From contig CAKTWP010000008.1 of NCBI GenBank assembly GCA_934630705.1, positions 45,845 through 109,844 on the forward strand: a DNA stretch of 64,000 nucleotides, in the 5' to 3' direction. Position numbers and translations under genes: made by a program. The notes below the pieces were generated by a model, which did not search any database, was not told the DNA's origin, and worked only from the letters and a program-made list of their open reading frames with translations. Below are positions 33,106 through 41,707 of this stretch, in pieces. How positions within the stretch are numbered: the first letter of the stretch is position 1; every line of letters begins with the position of its first letter. Source of the DNA: an uncultured Clostridia bacterium (GTDB taxonomy: Bacteria > Bacillota > Clostridia > Christensenellales > Aristaeellaceae).

Positions 33106-36100
33106 TTATCGCTTGCACCGTTTCCTTTTCCCCATCAGCAGGCAGACGCCGGCCAGGCACAGAAGCGCCCAGAGGACGGGCTGAGATGCATCGCCGGTTT
33201 CGGGGGGACGGCTGGCCACGGAAATTACGGCCACGTCGGACACGATCTCGGCGCCGTTTTGATCCCGCACCACGCAGCGCAGCTGCGCGCCCGCATCGGC
33301 TTCGGAAATGGCGGAGATGGAATAGGTTGCCTTGTTGGCGCCGCGCACGTTCGTCCAGGTTCCGCCCGGATTGCGCCGCTGCCATTGATAGGCGTAGGGC
33401 GGCTGTCCGCCAGTGACGGAAACGGAGAACGCCGCGCCTTCCCCGGAAATCCGGGTGACGGATTCGGGCTGCTGGATGAACCGCAGCGGCGAACCGATGG
33501 ACACGGTGCGCTCATTGTCAAAGGCTGCAAACTCGTTGCCTTCGTCATTGTCGGTGACGGTGAAGGTGAGCTCACCGGCAGACGCGCCGCCCAGCAGCAG
33601 CGCCGCAGGCAGATCCAGGGTGTAGCCAAAGTCCGCATCAATAGCGCGGGCAAAGGTGTGGGAGAGCACGGTCTGGCCATCCCGGGTGACGGTAAGGGTG
33701 GGCTGAATACGGCTGCTGGTCTGGGACCGGCCGATGATGCTCACCCGCACATACGTCGCCCCGCTGCCATCCACATAGGGCTGGCATTCCAGCATCAGAT
33801 CGCCCTTGCCCAGGCCGATCTCCCTGCTTATCTCCTGAGCGGAAACCTGCGCCCGGGTGATCCGCGCGTTAGAAGTGCCGCTGGTGATGGCGTCGTTGGT
33901 GGGCAGCACCGGCACGGCCACCTCGTCGGCCTGCCAGCTGCCCGGAAGGGCGTCGCGGTTATTGCGGTTGCTGATCATCGCACTGGCGTAATGGGTGAGG
34001 GTATAAATGGTGTCCACATCGGCGGAGAGGGTCATGGTGCCCGACCAATCGTCGGGAATCTTGATGGCTGCCTGATAGGTGCGCACAGCGCCGGGCATGA
34101 GCAGCTCGGTCTGCAGCCGTTCGTAGACTGCATTGCCGTTATTGCCCACCGAGACAATCAGGAAATCATCGCCGTTCATCCCGTCAAACACGCTGCCGAC
34201 CGAGGAAACGGAATAGGCCGCGTCCTCCGCATCAATTCCCATGAAGCCGTTCAGGCTGTCCTGGGGATTAACGCAGTTAATCAGCAGGTTTTCCAGCAGA
34301 TCTCCGCCCTTGGTGATTTTCACGGCGAAGCGGGAAACAGGCAGGTTGCCTGTGTTTTCCACGGAGAGGAGCAGCTTGGCGTAATCCCCGGCGTTGACGC
34401 AGGGATCATACGCCGCCACGCCCCGGAGGGAAACGGCGGTTTTGAGGGTGAAGGTAAAGCCGATCATCCGTTGGCTCAGCGCGGCGGACTGACTGCTCAC
34501 CGGGTTCACCATATCGGTGGTATAGAAGCCCTGGCACGCACCGGAGTTATCCAGCCCCAGCATGAGCTGCAGGCTGCTGGGGAACTTGTCCAGCTCCACC
34601 AGCGTAAACGGCGCGCTCAGAGAATTGGAAGACCGGTCAAACCGCACGGCCCGCACCCGGTAATGGCTTTCCTGGGTGGCATTATCAGTGCTGGGCAGCA
34701 GGTTTTCCGTCCAATACAGATAGGTGATGCCATAGGAGGTGCCATCGTTCACGGTGACGATCTGGAAACTTTCGGCGGAAAGGCATATGTCGTAATCCCG
34801 GATGGTAAAGGAGGCGTCGCTCTGGCCCAGCTTCCGCGCCACGCTCTTGAGCCGGTAGCAATCGCTGCCGTCGTCGGCCTGCCCCTCCTGCAGATAGAAC
34901 AGGAAGGTGCGGTTCTCGTTGCTGAAATGATCCAGCAGCGGCGCGATGAAGGTGATTCTGCCGTTGGCATCGTCCGGGCCATCCAGATGCCGTTCCGAGC
35001 CGTTAACCCGCACATACAGCTCACCGCCCCCGGTGGTGTAATAATAGCAGGAGAGACTGTTGTTGCCCTGCGCGCCGGCGCCATAAGGCACGGTGGGGGC
35101 AAACCGCTGGGCCCCGGAGCGCGCGGACAGCACATCCACGGTGGCGTCGCCGAAATTGAAATAGGACGAGGTTTTGCTGATCTCCTTGGAATAGACGGCC
35201 AGGGGCGTGCCGGTGTCATCCTCGTTGGTGGGATAGGTGTTCACCGAGCAGGAGAAATTGAAATACCAGATCGCCGCGGCGGAGGCCGGCTGGGTCTGAT
35301 CGATGAAGTATACCATGGGATTGGCCAGATAGCCGGCTTGCCCCTTCAGCACGGAATTGTTGATGGTGGCGTTCTGAAGCGGCGCTTCAGGCTGGCTGTG
35401 CTCCATCACCAGGCTGCCGTTGCTCAGCCGCAGGACGCAGCCGGTCATTCTGCTTTCGGTGGGGAAATATTTGCCCTGCTCAAAGGTGCCGCAGAGCACG
35501 ACGACGCCCGCCAGATGGTTGTGCCCTTCCACGGCGAAGGCGTAATCAGAGGCGTTCTGGCGGAAGGTATCGTCCATGGAGCCGATGACGCCGTGCTTGG
35601 CGGGGTCATCCACATTGTACCACACCAGCTCGGCCTTGCGTGCGCCCGTGCCGGAGGTGGGGGTGATCCAGAAGGCAAAGTTGGCCCTCTCCGTGGCGGA
35701 TTGCAGGGTGATATACTGCACGGGCTGGGCCAGGCTGTCCATCCGGGCGAAGATCTGGGTTTCGGATTCGGGGGCCACGCCGGCGTTTGCCTCGTCCGCA
35801 GGGGAAATGGTCATGACGGCGGGCTCATTCACGCCGGGCGCCAGATGGTCAAAAACGGATGCGGCGGCATTGGCCGCGCTTGTGGTGCTGTTGCTGTTGG
35901 TGGAGTCGCTGAAGGTGATCCGGTAAAGATCCTTGCTCCATTTTAGCAGCAGCAGCTGGGCCACCACCTGAATATAGAAGGATGCAGTTACGGAAGCGCT
36001 GACGGTTTTGCCCAGCCGGATGGTGGGCATCACATTGGCGGCCATCCGCACGGCCAGGGAGGCCAGGCTCTTTATCCCCACCCCCGCGCTGGCCCCCAGC

Positions 36101-38037
36101 TCCACCAGAATGCTCAGCGTCAAGCCGGAGCCGTAATCCAGCTTTATGTTGCCCATGCCGGGCCAGTTGGCTTCCAGCCCCAGGGCAAGGGCCACGCCCA
36201 GGGCAAACTTGAAATCCATGCCCACGAAGCAGGGCAACGGGCCGATATTGAAAGGCAGGGTGTATTCGCCCTGGAACGCCGCCTGCACCCCGGCCTGGCC
36301 CTTCAGAGCCATCCTTTGATCGCTTTCCCGGATACGGCCCTGCAGGGCGGCAAAGAGGGTAATCGCCGCCTTGGCTTCGCCCAGGAATTTGGGCTTGGCA
36401 GTTGCGCCTGCGTTCTGATACACCTGGTTTTCCACGGCGTTGGCGTCCCGCTGGGCCTGCTTATCCGCATCGTCCAGGCGCAGGAGCTTATCCCATTGGT
36501 TTTCCTGCTTCCAGTTCAGCGTATCGCTGACAAAGCTTTTGCCATAGGCCAGCTGAAGGAACCCGCTGGGATCCACCAGCATCGAAATCTTCATAAACGG
36601 AAGCCCCAGGCTCATTTTGCTGCCGCCGAAGAAGGGAATGGAATTGGGAAATTGGAAGGACAAATCGCCGGGAACCAGGCTGAGCATCTGATTGGCGTCG
36701 ATCAGCGGCTCCTCCACCACGGCCTTTTCGATGCTCAGCTGGGTGGGAACCGTCAGATCCGTGCTCCCGCTTTGCAAGCGGATGGAAACCACTGTATTCG
36801 GCGCGATGCGCTGGCACCAGGGGCCGGAAAAATCCACGGCCGTGCCGCTGGTGAAGCTGCGCTGGATCACATTGTCAATCAGAGTGCCATTCTTGTCCAG
36901 GGACTGATATTGCAGCGTGATGGTGCCGCTGACCTTCTGGCCCTGCTGATCCACCAGCACGGAGAAATAATGGGTCGCATCGTTTTTGGGCGTATAATAA
37001 ATGGTGTTTTGCTGCGTGAGAATGTCCACGCCGTTAAAGCTGACCATGCGCAGATAGGGCTGGCCCATATAAGGGGCCAGGCGCAGGGTGAGCCCCTGGC
37101 CGCCCCGGATGCGCATCCGGGGCATTTCCTGGGCGCAATATCCGTTCCGGAGGATTACGATGCTCACCGTCACCCGATTGTTCCCATCGGGCCGGAAATC
37201 CTTGATCAGAAAGGAGGCCAGGCCGTCCGCGCCGGTTTTCACGGTTTTGGTCAGGTCGGGATGGTCATAGGAGGTTACCTTCACGCTGGCGTCCTTGAGC
37301 GGATTGCCGTATTCATCCCGCACGATCAGGCCGAACTGCTTGGTGGACAGCACCGCCACGCTGAAATCCAGGTTCTGCGCCTGCTCTTCCTGCGTCAGCC
37401 GCCGGGCCTCCTGGTTCAGCGCGTCCAACGCCGGGCCGGTGGCGCTTCCCTCTGGGGAATCCACTGACGAAAGCAGGTGCTGGAAGGTCAGCTGCTGGCC
37501 GGAAAAGTCTTTTTCATAGGCCTGATACGCGCCGACCACTGCGGCGATCGCCGCTTTCATCCGGCTGACCTGCTCACGCACGGAAAGGGCGATGCGCTGC
37601 CGCTCCCGGGCGGTGAGCGCGGTATCGTTTTCCAGCATATACAGATCGTTCATCACGGCGCTGCGGCCGTCGTCCAGCACATCTTCATAATAGGAAACCT
37701 GATTGCGAAGCTGCTGCACCAGCGTTTCCAGACCGTCCAAATGGCTCTGATTGCTGCCCAGCAGCTGATCTGCATCTTGAATGGCCAGCATCAGCCCATC
37801 CAGATTTTGATGCCGCAGCCATTGTAGATACTGCAAAATTTGCAGGGCGTTCATGTTTCCAGTCAGCGCGTCCCCCTTTTGCCAGGCGGCCGCGCCTTCT
37901 TCCGTGGCAATCAGCGCCTTCGCCGCAGCGATTTCCTGGCTCGTCAGCTCCGACAGCGCGGCGCTTTCGCCCAGCGCCGGCAGCTGGGCGCAGGCCAGCG
38001 TCAGCACCAGCAGCAGGCTGATCAGTCGTTTGAACAT
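33106..38037 (-). CDS. Large wall-anchored surface protein with Ig-like domain
   Basis: 1643 residues. Signal peptide at 1-23 (cleavage near ALG-ES). Residues 30-230 are mostly helical and Gln/Leu-rich (possible coiled coil). Around 233-310 a carboxypeptidase-regulatory-like beta domain follows (FGLIVRDEYGNPLKDASVKV). The long middle (about 320-1500) is beta-rich and not recognised. An Ig-like domain lies at about 1520-1609 (VTGGQPPYAYQWQ...). The end has a sortase-type signal: PPETG (1611-1615), a hydrophobic helix and KRKRCKR. PPETG differs from LPXTG by Pro at position 1. AAGGAGGG lies 9 nt before ATG. No sortase gene is in the window. Adhesion or polymer binding is inference. Confidence 0.82.
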   Translation of the reverse strand: MFKRLISLLLVLTLACAQLPALGESAALSELTSQEIAAAKALIATEEGAAAWQKGDALTGNMNALQILQYLQWLRHQNLDGLMLAIQDADQLLGSNQSHLDGLETLVQQLRNQVSYYEDVLDDGRSAVMNDLYMLENDTALTARERQRIALSVREQVSRMKAAIAAVVGAYQAYEKDFSGQQLTFQHLLSSVDSPEGSATGPALDALNQEARRLTQEEQAQNLDFSVAVLSTKQFGLIVRDEYGNPLKDASVKVTSYDHPDLTKTVKTGADGLASFLIKDFRPDGNNRVTVSIVILRNGYCAQEMPRMRIRGGQGLTLRLAPYMGQPYLRMVSFNGVDILTQQNTIYYTPKNDATHYFSVLVDQQGQKVSGTITLQYQSLDKNGTLIDNVIQRSFTSGTAVDFSGPWCQRIAPNTVVSIRLQSGSTDLTVPTQLSIEKAVVEEPLIDANQMLSLVPGDLSFQFPNSIPFFGGSKMSLGLPFMKISMLVDPSGFLQLAYGKSFVSDTLNWKQENQWDKLLRLDDADKQAQRDANAVENQVYQNAGATAKPKFLGEAKAAITLFAALQGRIRESDQRMALKGQAGVQAAFQGEYTLPFNIGPLPCFVGMDFKFALGVALALGLEANWPGMGNIKLDYGSGLTLSILVELGASAGVGIKSLASLAVRMAANVMPTIRLGKTVSASVTASFYIQVVAQLLLLKWSKDLYRITFSDSTNSNSTTSAANAAASVFDHLAPGVNEPAVMTISPADEANAGVAPESETQIFARMDSLAQPVQYITLQSATERANFAFWITPTSGTGARKAELVWYNVDDPAKHGVIGSMDDTFRQNASDYAFAVEGHNHLAGVVVLCGTFEQGKYFPTESRMTGCVLRLSNGSLVMEHSQPEAPLQNATINNSVLKGQAGYLANPMVYFIDQTQPASAAAIWYFNFSCSVNTYPTNEDDTGTPLAVYSKEISKTSSYFNFGDATVDVLSARSGAQRFAPTVPYGAGAQGNNSLSCYYYTTGGGELYVRVNGSERHLDGPDDANGRITFIAPLLDHFSNENRTFLFYLQEGQADDGSDCYRLKSVARKLGQSDASFTIRDYDICLSAESFQIVTVNDGTSYGITYLYWTENLLPSTDNATQESHYRVRAVRFDRSSNSLSAPFTLVELDKFPSSLQLMLGLDNSGACQGFYTTDMVNPVSSQSAALSQRMIGFTFTLKTAVSLRGVAAYDPCVNAGDYAKLLLSVENTGNLPVSRFAVKITKGGDLLENLLINCVNPQDSLNGFMGIDAEDAAYSVSSVGSVFDGMNGDDFLIVSVGNNGNAVYERLQTELLMPGAVRTYQAAIKIPDDWSGTMTLSADVDTIYTLTHYASAMISNRNNRDALPGSWQADEVAVPVLPTNDAITSGTSNARITRAQVSAQEISREIGLGKGDLMLECQPYVDGSGATYVRVSIIGRSQTSSRIQPTLTVTRDGQTVLSHTFARAIDADFGYTLDLPAALLLGGASAGELTFTVTDNDEGNEFAAFDNERTVSIGSPLRFIQQPESVTRISGEGAAFSVSVTGGQPPYAYQWQRRNPGGTWTNVRGANKATYSISAISEADAGAQLRCVVRDQNGAEIVSDVAVISVASRPPETGDASQPVLWALLCLAGVCLLMGKRKRCKR

Positions 38038-38101
38038 GGCCGAAAACCCTCCTTGATCCTTTTTAAATAGCGCAACAGCAACAAAAATACTATTTTATGT
38101 A

Positions 38102-38130
38102 ATTATACAATATCGACAGGGGAAATTCAA
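38102..38130 (-). promoter_or_regulatory. Promoter of the large surface-protein gene
   Basis: Minus strand TTGAAT (38130-38125), 17-bp spacer and perfect TATAAT (38107-38102), about 65 bp before the start codon, in an AT-rich stretch. Confidence 0.8.
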
Positions 38131-38282
38131 GCGCCGTTCGTGCTGTTTTTGACGATTTCATGCCGCTTTGTCCATGCGTCGTTGGAGCATGGGGGAGAAT
38201 TTGCTTTCCCGGCAGGATTTCCCCGAAAGGGGGCGAATTAAGGCGCGGTTCGGATTTTTCATCCATGCAAGGAGGGCGCACA

Positions 38283-39644
38283 ATGGCGGCCAAGACCCGG
38301 GATATGACCAGCGGGAACCCCACCCGCCTGATTCTTTCCTTTTGCCTGCCGATTATGGCGGGCAACCTGTTTCAGCAGCTGTACAGCCTGGTGGACACGC
38401 TGGTCATCGGCCAGATCGAGGGCGTGACGGCGCTGGCGGCGGTGTCCGCGGCGGGATGGCTGGACTGGCTGGTGCTGGGGCTGGCCCAGGGCATGGCCCA
38501 GGGCTTTTCCATCCAGATTGCCCAGTCCTTCGGCGCGGGGGATTATGCCGAAATGCGCCGGGCGGCTGGGCAGAGCATTTTATTGTCGGTGGGCATTGTG
38601 GCGGTGCTGACCGCGCTGGCCCAGGGCCTGCTCTGGCCGCTGCTGCGGTTTTTGCAGTCCCCGGAAAACACCATCGCCCTTACCTGCCAATATCTGCGGA
38701 TCATCTTCTCCGGCGTGGTGTTTGTGATGGGGTTCAATCTGCTGTCCGGCTTTCTGCGTTCGCTGGGGGACAGCCGCACGCCGCTGTATGCCATGACGGC
38801 GGCGGCCCTGTGCAATATTGGGCTGGATATTCTGTTTGTGGGCGTGTTCCGCTGGAGCGTGACGGGCGTGGCCGTGGCCACCACCCTGTCCCAGGTGCTC
38901 AGCTGCGTGATCTGTCTGGCAGCGCTGATGCGCATGCCCATCATGCGCATTTCCCGGGCCGATCTGCGGCCCGACCGGCCCATGATGCGCCGGCTGATGG
39001 GGCTGGGCGTGCCTGTGGCGTTTCAAAACCTGATTATCTCCGTGGGCGGGTTGGTGCTGCAGCGGGTGGTGAACGGGTTCGGGTTTGTGTTCATGGCGGG
39101 CTACAACGCCGCCACCCGGCTCACCGGCCTGCTGGAGCTGGCGGGGGTTTCCCTGGGCGCGGCCGTGGGCACCTTTGCGGGGCAGAATCTGGGCGCGAAG
39201 AAGCTGGACCGGGTGAAGGAGGGCCTGCGCCGGTCCGCGCAGATTGCGGTGGGCCTGGCGCTGGCAATCGGCGGGCTCACCTGCGCGTTCGGGCGGCCGC
39301 TGCTGTCGCTGTTTATCAATGATGCGCCGGAGCTCACCGGGCAGGTGCTGCGGGTGGGCTGCCGGTATCTGTATGTGGCCAGCGGCGGGCTGTTTACGCT
39401 CTATCTGCTGTTCGCCTATCGCTCCACGCTGCAGGGCCTGGGCGACACGATCATCCCCATGGCCTCGGGCGTGGTGGAGCTGGTGATGCGCATCGGCTGC
39501 GCGCTGCTGCTGCCGTTGATCGTGGGCGAATGGGGCGTTTACATTGCCGAAATCGCCGCATGGGGCGGCGCGGCGGTGTTTCTGATGTGGGGGTATTACC
39601 GGCGGATGCGGCTGCTGGAGGCGCAGCTTCAGCAGGGCGCGTAA
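38283..39644 (+). CDS. MATE-family efflux transporter
   Basis: 453 residues with twelve membrane segments in two halves of the MATE (NorM/DinF) family: PTRLILSFCLPIMAGNLFQQL opens the first half, followed by VDTLVIGQIEG and AAVSAAGWLDW. In the second half VAFQNLIISVGGLVLQRVVN and GTFAGQNLGAKK are characteristic. Members export drugs or metabolites by sodium or proton antiport. The frame is open from 38160, but ATG 38283 has AAGGAGGG 6 nt before it. No regulator is adjacent. Confidence 0.93.
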   Translation: MAAKTRDMTSGNPTRLILSFCLPIMAGNLFQQLYSLVDTLVIGQIEGVTALAAVSAAGWLDWLVLGLAQGMAQGFSIQIAQSFGAGDYAEMRRAAGQSILLSVGIVAVLTALAQGLLWPLLRFLQSPENTIALTCQYLRIIFSGVVFVMGFNLLSGFLRSLGDSRTPLYAMTAAALCNIGLDILFVGVFRWSVTGVAVATTLSQVLSCVICLAALMRMPIMRISRADLRPDRPMMRRLMGLGVPVAFQNLIISVGGLVLQRVVNGFGFVFMAGYNAATRLTGLLELAGVSLGAAVGTFAGQNLGAKKLDRVKEGLRRSAQIAVGLALAIGGLTCAFGRPLLSLFINDAPELTGQVLRVGCRYLYVASGGLFTLYLLFAYRSTLQGLGDTIIPMASGVVELVMRIGCALLLPLIVGEWGVYIAEIAAWGGAAVFLMWGYYRRMRLLEAQLQQGA

Positions 39645-39789
39645 GCGTGCGGAATCGGCGTTTGGCGTCGCGGTTGGGTGAAAAAAACTTTTTTTGCCCG
39701 GCTGCGGCGCTTTTCGTTTACAATTTGACCATATTTCGTTCAAGAAGATCGGGTAAAGTAAAATCAACGTAAAGAAAGGGGGCGCGGGC

Positions 39790-40464
39790 ATGGAGTACCG
39801 CCATGAGATCAAGCATGAGATCCATGCGGGGGACAAGGCGGCGATCATCGCCAATCTGCGGGCGGTGGCGCGGGCGGATCCGCATGCGGGCCCGGACGGA
39901 CGATATCAGATTCGCAGCCTGTACTTTGACAATCTCTACGATAAGGCGCTGCGGGAAAAGAAGGATGGCGTAAGCCGGCGGGAGAAGTTTCGGATTCGCT
40001 ATTACAACGGCGATCTATCCTTCCTTCAGCTGGAAAAGAAGGTGAAGGAAGGGGGACTGGGCTACAAGCTGTCCGCGCCCATTTCCGCCGCCGAGGCGCA
40101 GCGGCTGGTGGACGGCGATCTGAGCTGGATGCCCGGCAGCGGGCGGGCGCTGGTGATCGAGCTTTACAGCAAGATGAAGGCGCAGGGGCTGCGGCCCAGC
40201 GTGATTGTGGATTATCGACGCACGCCCTTCGTTTACGGCCCGGGGAACGTGCGCGTGACCCTTGATGAAAACATTCGCACCGGCCTGAAATGCGTGGACT
40301 TTCTCAATCCGCGCTGCGTCATGATTCCGGCCGGGGAGCCGGTGGTGCTGCTGGAGGTGAAATGGGATGCGTTCCTCCCCGCCGTCATCCGCCGCGCGAT
40401 CCAGGTGCCTTCCCGCCGGGCCGGGGCATTTTCCAAGTATGAGCGCTGCCGCATCTACGGGTGA
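39790..40464 (+). CDS. VTC-domain polyphosphate polymerase-like protein
   Basis: 224 residues corresponding to a VTC catalytic tunnel domain. Conserved basic and acidic residues are in RHEIKHEI, YQIRSLYFDNLYDKALREK, RREKFRIRYYNGD, FLQLEKKVKEGG, VIVDYRRTPFVY and VLLEVKWDAFLP. In yeast the VTC domain builds polyphosphate from ATP; bacterial homologues are usually next to DUF4956 and CotH genes, as here. There is no membrane segment, so the membrane partner may be the DUF4956 protein. AAAGGGGG lies 6 nt before ATG. A 563-bp non-coding stretch separates it from DUF4956, which is unusual for this cluster. Confidence 0.9.
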   Translation: MEYRHEIKHEIHAGDKAAIIANLRAVARADPHAGPDGRYQIRSLYFDNLYDKALREKKDGVSRREKFRIRYYNGDLSFLQLEKKVKEGGLGYKLSAPISAAEAQRLVDGDLSWMPGSGRALVIELYSKMKAQGLRPSVIVDYRRTPFVYGPGNVRVTLDENIRTGLKCVDFLNPRCVMIPAGEPVVLLEVKWDAFLPAVIRRAIQVPSRRAGAFSKYERCRIYG

Positions 40465-40483
40465 CGGTGTGGGGAAATGAGGC

Positions 40484-40534
40484 GGGGGCTTATTCAGCCC
40501 CCGTGCCCCCGAAGCAGGGGAAGGCTTCCCCTGC
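40484..40534 (+). repeat. Two GC-rich hairpins after the VTC gene
   Basis: GGGGGCT/AGCCCCC (40484-40502, loop TATTC) is followed by GCAGGGGAA/TTCCCCTGC (40514-40534). Neither has a T run. They begin 19 nt after the VTC stop codon, similar in position to E1 hairpins, but the sequence is different. Confidence 0.6.
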
Positions 40535-40606
40535 ACCCCCATTCCGCGATGATGATTGGCGGGTTATGCGCGAAGCGTTTCCGCGTGAAGCGTGAGGTTA
40601 TGTTGG

Positions 40607-40763
40607 GTTACGGCCATATTCCCCGCGGCAGGAAGCGGTTTTCGGATGATCGTCGCCGGGAAAGCGAGCTTTCCCGGACGAACGAATCATTCCGAAAACC
40701 CCCGGTCAACAGGTTGACCGGGGCCTGAGCGAACGCTCAGGCGCTGCCGCGGGATGCTGTAAC
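40607..40763 (+). ncRNA. Candidate structured RNA with multi-helix junction
   Basis: All helices come from reading complementary segments. Outer helix GTTACGGC (40607-40614) with GCTGTAAC (40756-40763, one G-U). Closing helix CCCGCGGCAG (40622-40631) with CTGCCGCGGG (40744-40753). Arm 1: GGTTTTCGGA (40637-40646) with TCCGAAAACC (40691-40700), capped by CCGGGAAAGC/GCTTTCCCGG (40656-40677). Arm 2: CCCGGTCAAC/GTTGACCGGG (40701-40722). Arm 3: CCTGAGCG/CGCTCAGG (40724-40741). Nearly every base is paired. It could be a non-coding RNA, a structured leader for DUF4956-cotH, or a palindromic mobile element. I do not recognise a named family, and the strand is assumed from its neighbours. Confidence 0.55.
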
Positions 40764-40782
40764 ACATCCGTTCCTGTTGTTC

Positions 40783-40894
40783 CACACAGAAACCCGCCGA
40801 TTTCTCAAACCCAAGTCCCCTTGTGTACCGGGTCCAGGGAGGAACTCCCTGGTGGGGGCGTGGGGCGCATAGCCCCACATCGTCCCCACCGCGT
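40783..40894 (+). repeat. Direct repeat, copy 1 (about 112 bp)
   Basis: Begins CACACAGAAACC and ends with ACATCGTCCCC. It contains two hairpins: CCAGGGAG/CTCCCTGG (40834-40852) and GTGGGGC/GCCCCAC (40860-40878). Copy 2 follows without a gap. Confidence 0.85.
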
Positions 40895-41002
40895 CACACA
40901 GAAACCTGTTGATTTCCTAAAACCAAGTAAAGTTGTGAATCGGGTCCAGGGAGGAACTCCCTGGTGGGGGTGTGGGGCAGCGCCCCACATCGTCCCCCGC
41001 GT
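40895..41002 (+). repeat. Direct repeat, copy 2 (about 108 bp)
   Basis: Same order of blocks as copy 1: CACACAGAAACC, the hairpin CCAGGGAG/CTCCCTGG (40946-40964), a GTGGGGC/GCCCCAC-type hairpin, and ACATCGTCCCC. It ends 25 bp before the DUF4956 start codon. The 5' half is less conserved than the hairpin half. Confidence 0.85.
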
Positions 41003-41027
41003 TTCATGGCAGAAAGGAAGGATAGTT

Positions 41028-41702
41028 ATGACCAGCTTTTCGGACATTTTCAAGACCTCGTTTCTGGAGAACATCACCAGCGTGTCGATGACGGATATGG
41101 TGATTGCGTTGCTGCTGTCGTTTGGGCTGGGCCTGTTCATTTTCTTTGTATACAAGAAAACGTATGCAGGCGTGATGTATTCCGCATCGTTTGGCGGCAC
41201 GCTGGTGGCGCTGACGATGATTACCAGCATGGTCATTCTGGCGGTCACGAGCAACGTGGTGCTGTCGCTGGGCATGGTAGGCGCGCTGTCGATTGTGCGG
41301 TTCCGCACGGCGATTAAGGAGCCGATGGACATTGCGTTCCTGTTCTGGGCCATTGCGGGAGGCATCGTGCTGGCGGCGGGGATGATTCCGCTGGCGATTT
41401 TCGGCAGCGTGGTGATTGGCGTGGTCATGCTGCTGTTCATGAACCGGAAGGCCAAGGACAACCCCTTTATCGCGGTGATTTCCTGCCAGGATCATGCGTC
41501 CGAGCTGCGCGCCATTGACTTCCTGGGCCAGCATGTGAAGAAAATGGACATCAAGAGCAAGACCGCGCAGGCCGGGAATATCGAGCTGAACTATGAGATT
41601 CGGCTCCGGGATGCAAACACCGACTTTGTTACCGCCCTGTCCCAGCTCGAGGGCGTGAACAGCGCCGTGCTGGTAAGCTATAACGGCGATTATATGGGGT
41701 GA
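41028..41702 (+). CDS. DUF4956 membrane protein
   Basis: 224 residues. Four hydrophobic segments lie between about 25 and 145: MVIALLLSFGLGLFIFFVY, then LVALTMITSMVILAV, and two after the conserved LSLGMVGALSIVRFRTAIK and EPMDIAFLFWAIAGG motifs. The last 80 residues are a soluble ferredoxin-like domain. The family has no proven function but is regularly encoded with VTC and CotH proteins. The open frame extends upstream into the repeat, but ATG 41028 has an AAGGAAGGA site before it. Its TGA overlaps the region of the cotH start, so the two genes are coupled. Confidence 0.9.
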   Translation: MTSFSDIFKTSFLENITSVSMTDMVIALLLSFGLGLFIFFVYKKTYAGVMYSASFGGTLVALTMITSMVILAVTSNVVLSLGMVGALSIVRFRTAIKEPMDIAFLFWAIAGGIVLAAGMIPLAIFGSVVIGVVMLLFMNRKAKDNPFIAVISCQDHASELRAIDFLGQHVKKMDIKSKTAQAGNIELNYEIRLRDANTDFVTALSQLEGVNSAVLVSYNGDYMG

Positions 41703-41707
41703 GCGCC

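Noticed and set aside
32998..35946. A 982-codon plus-strand frame opposite the large surface protein
   Set aside because: It is antisense to a gene with signal peptide, Ig-like domain and wall anchor. Long antisense frames are common at this GC content. Its product is His/Gly/Gln-rich with no domain.
40783..41002. Possible CRISPR array
   Set aside because: Only two long direct copies with no spacers of constant length and no cas genes.
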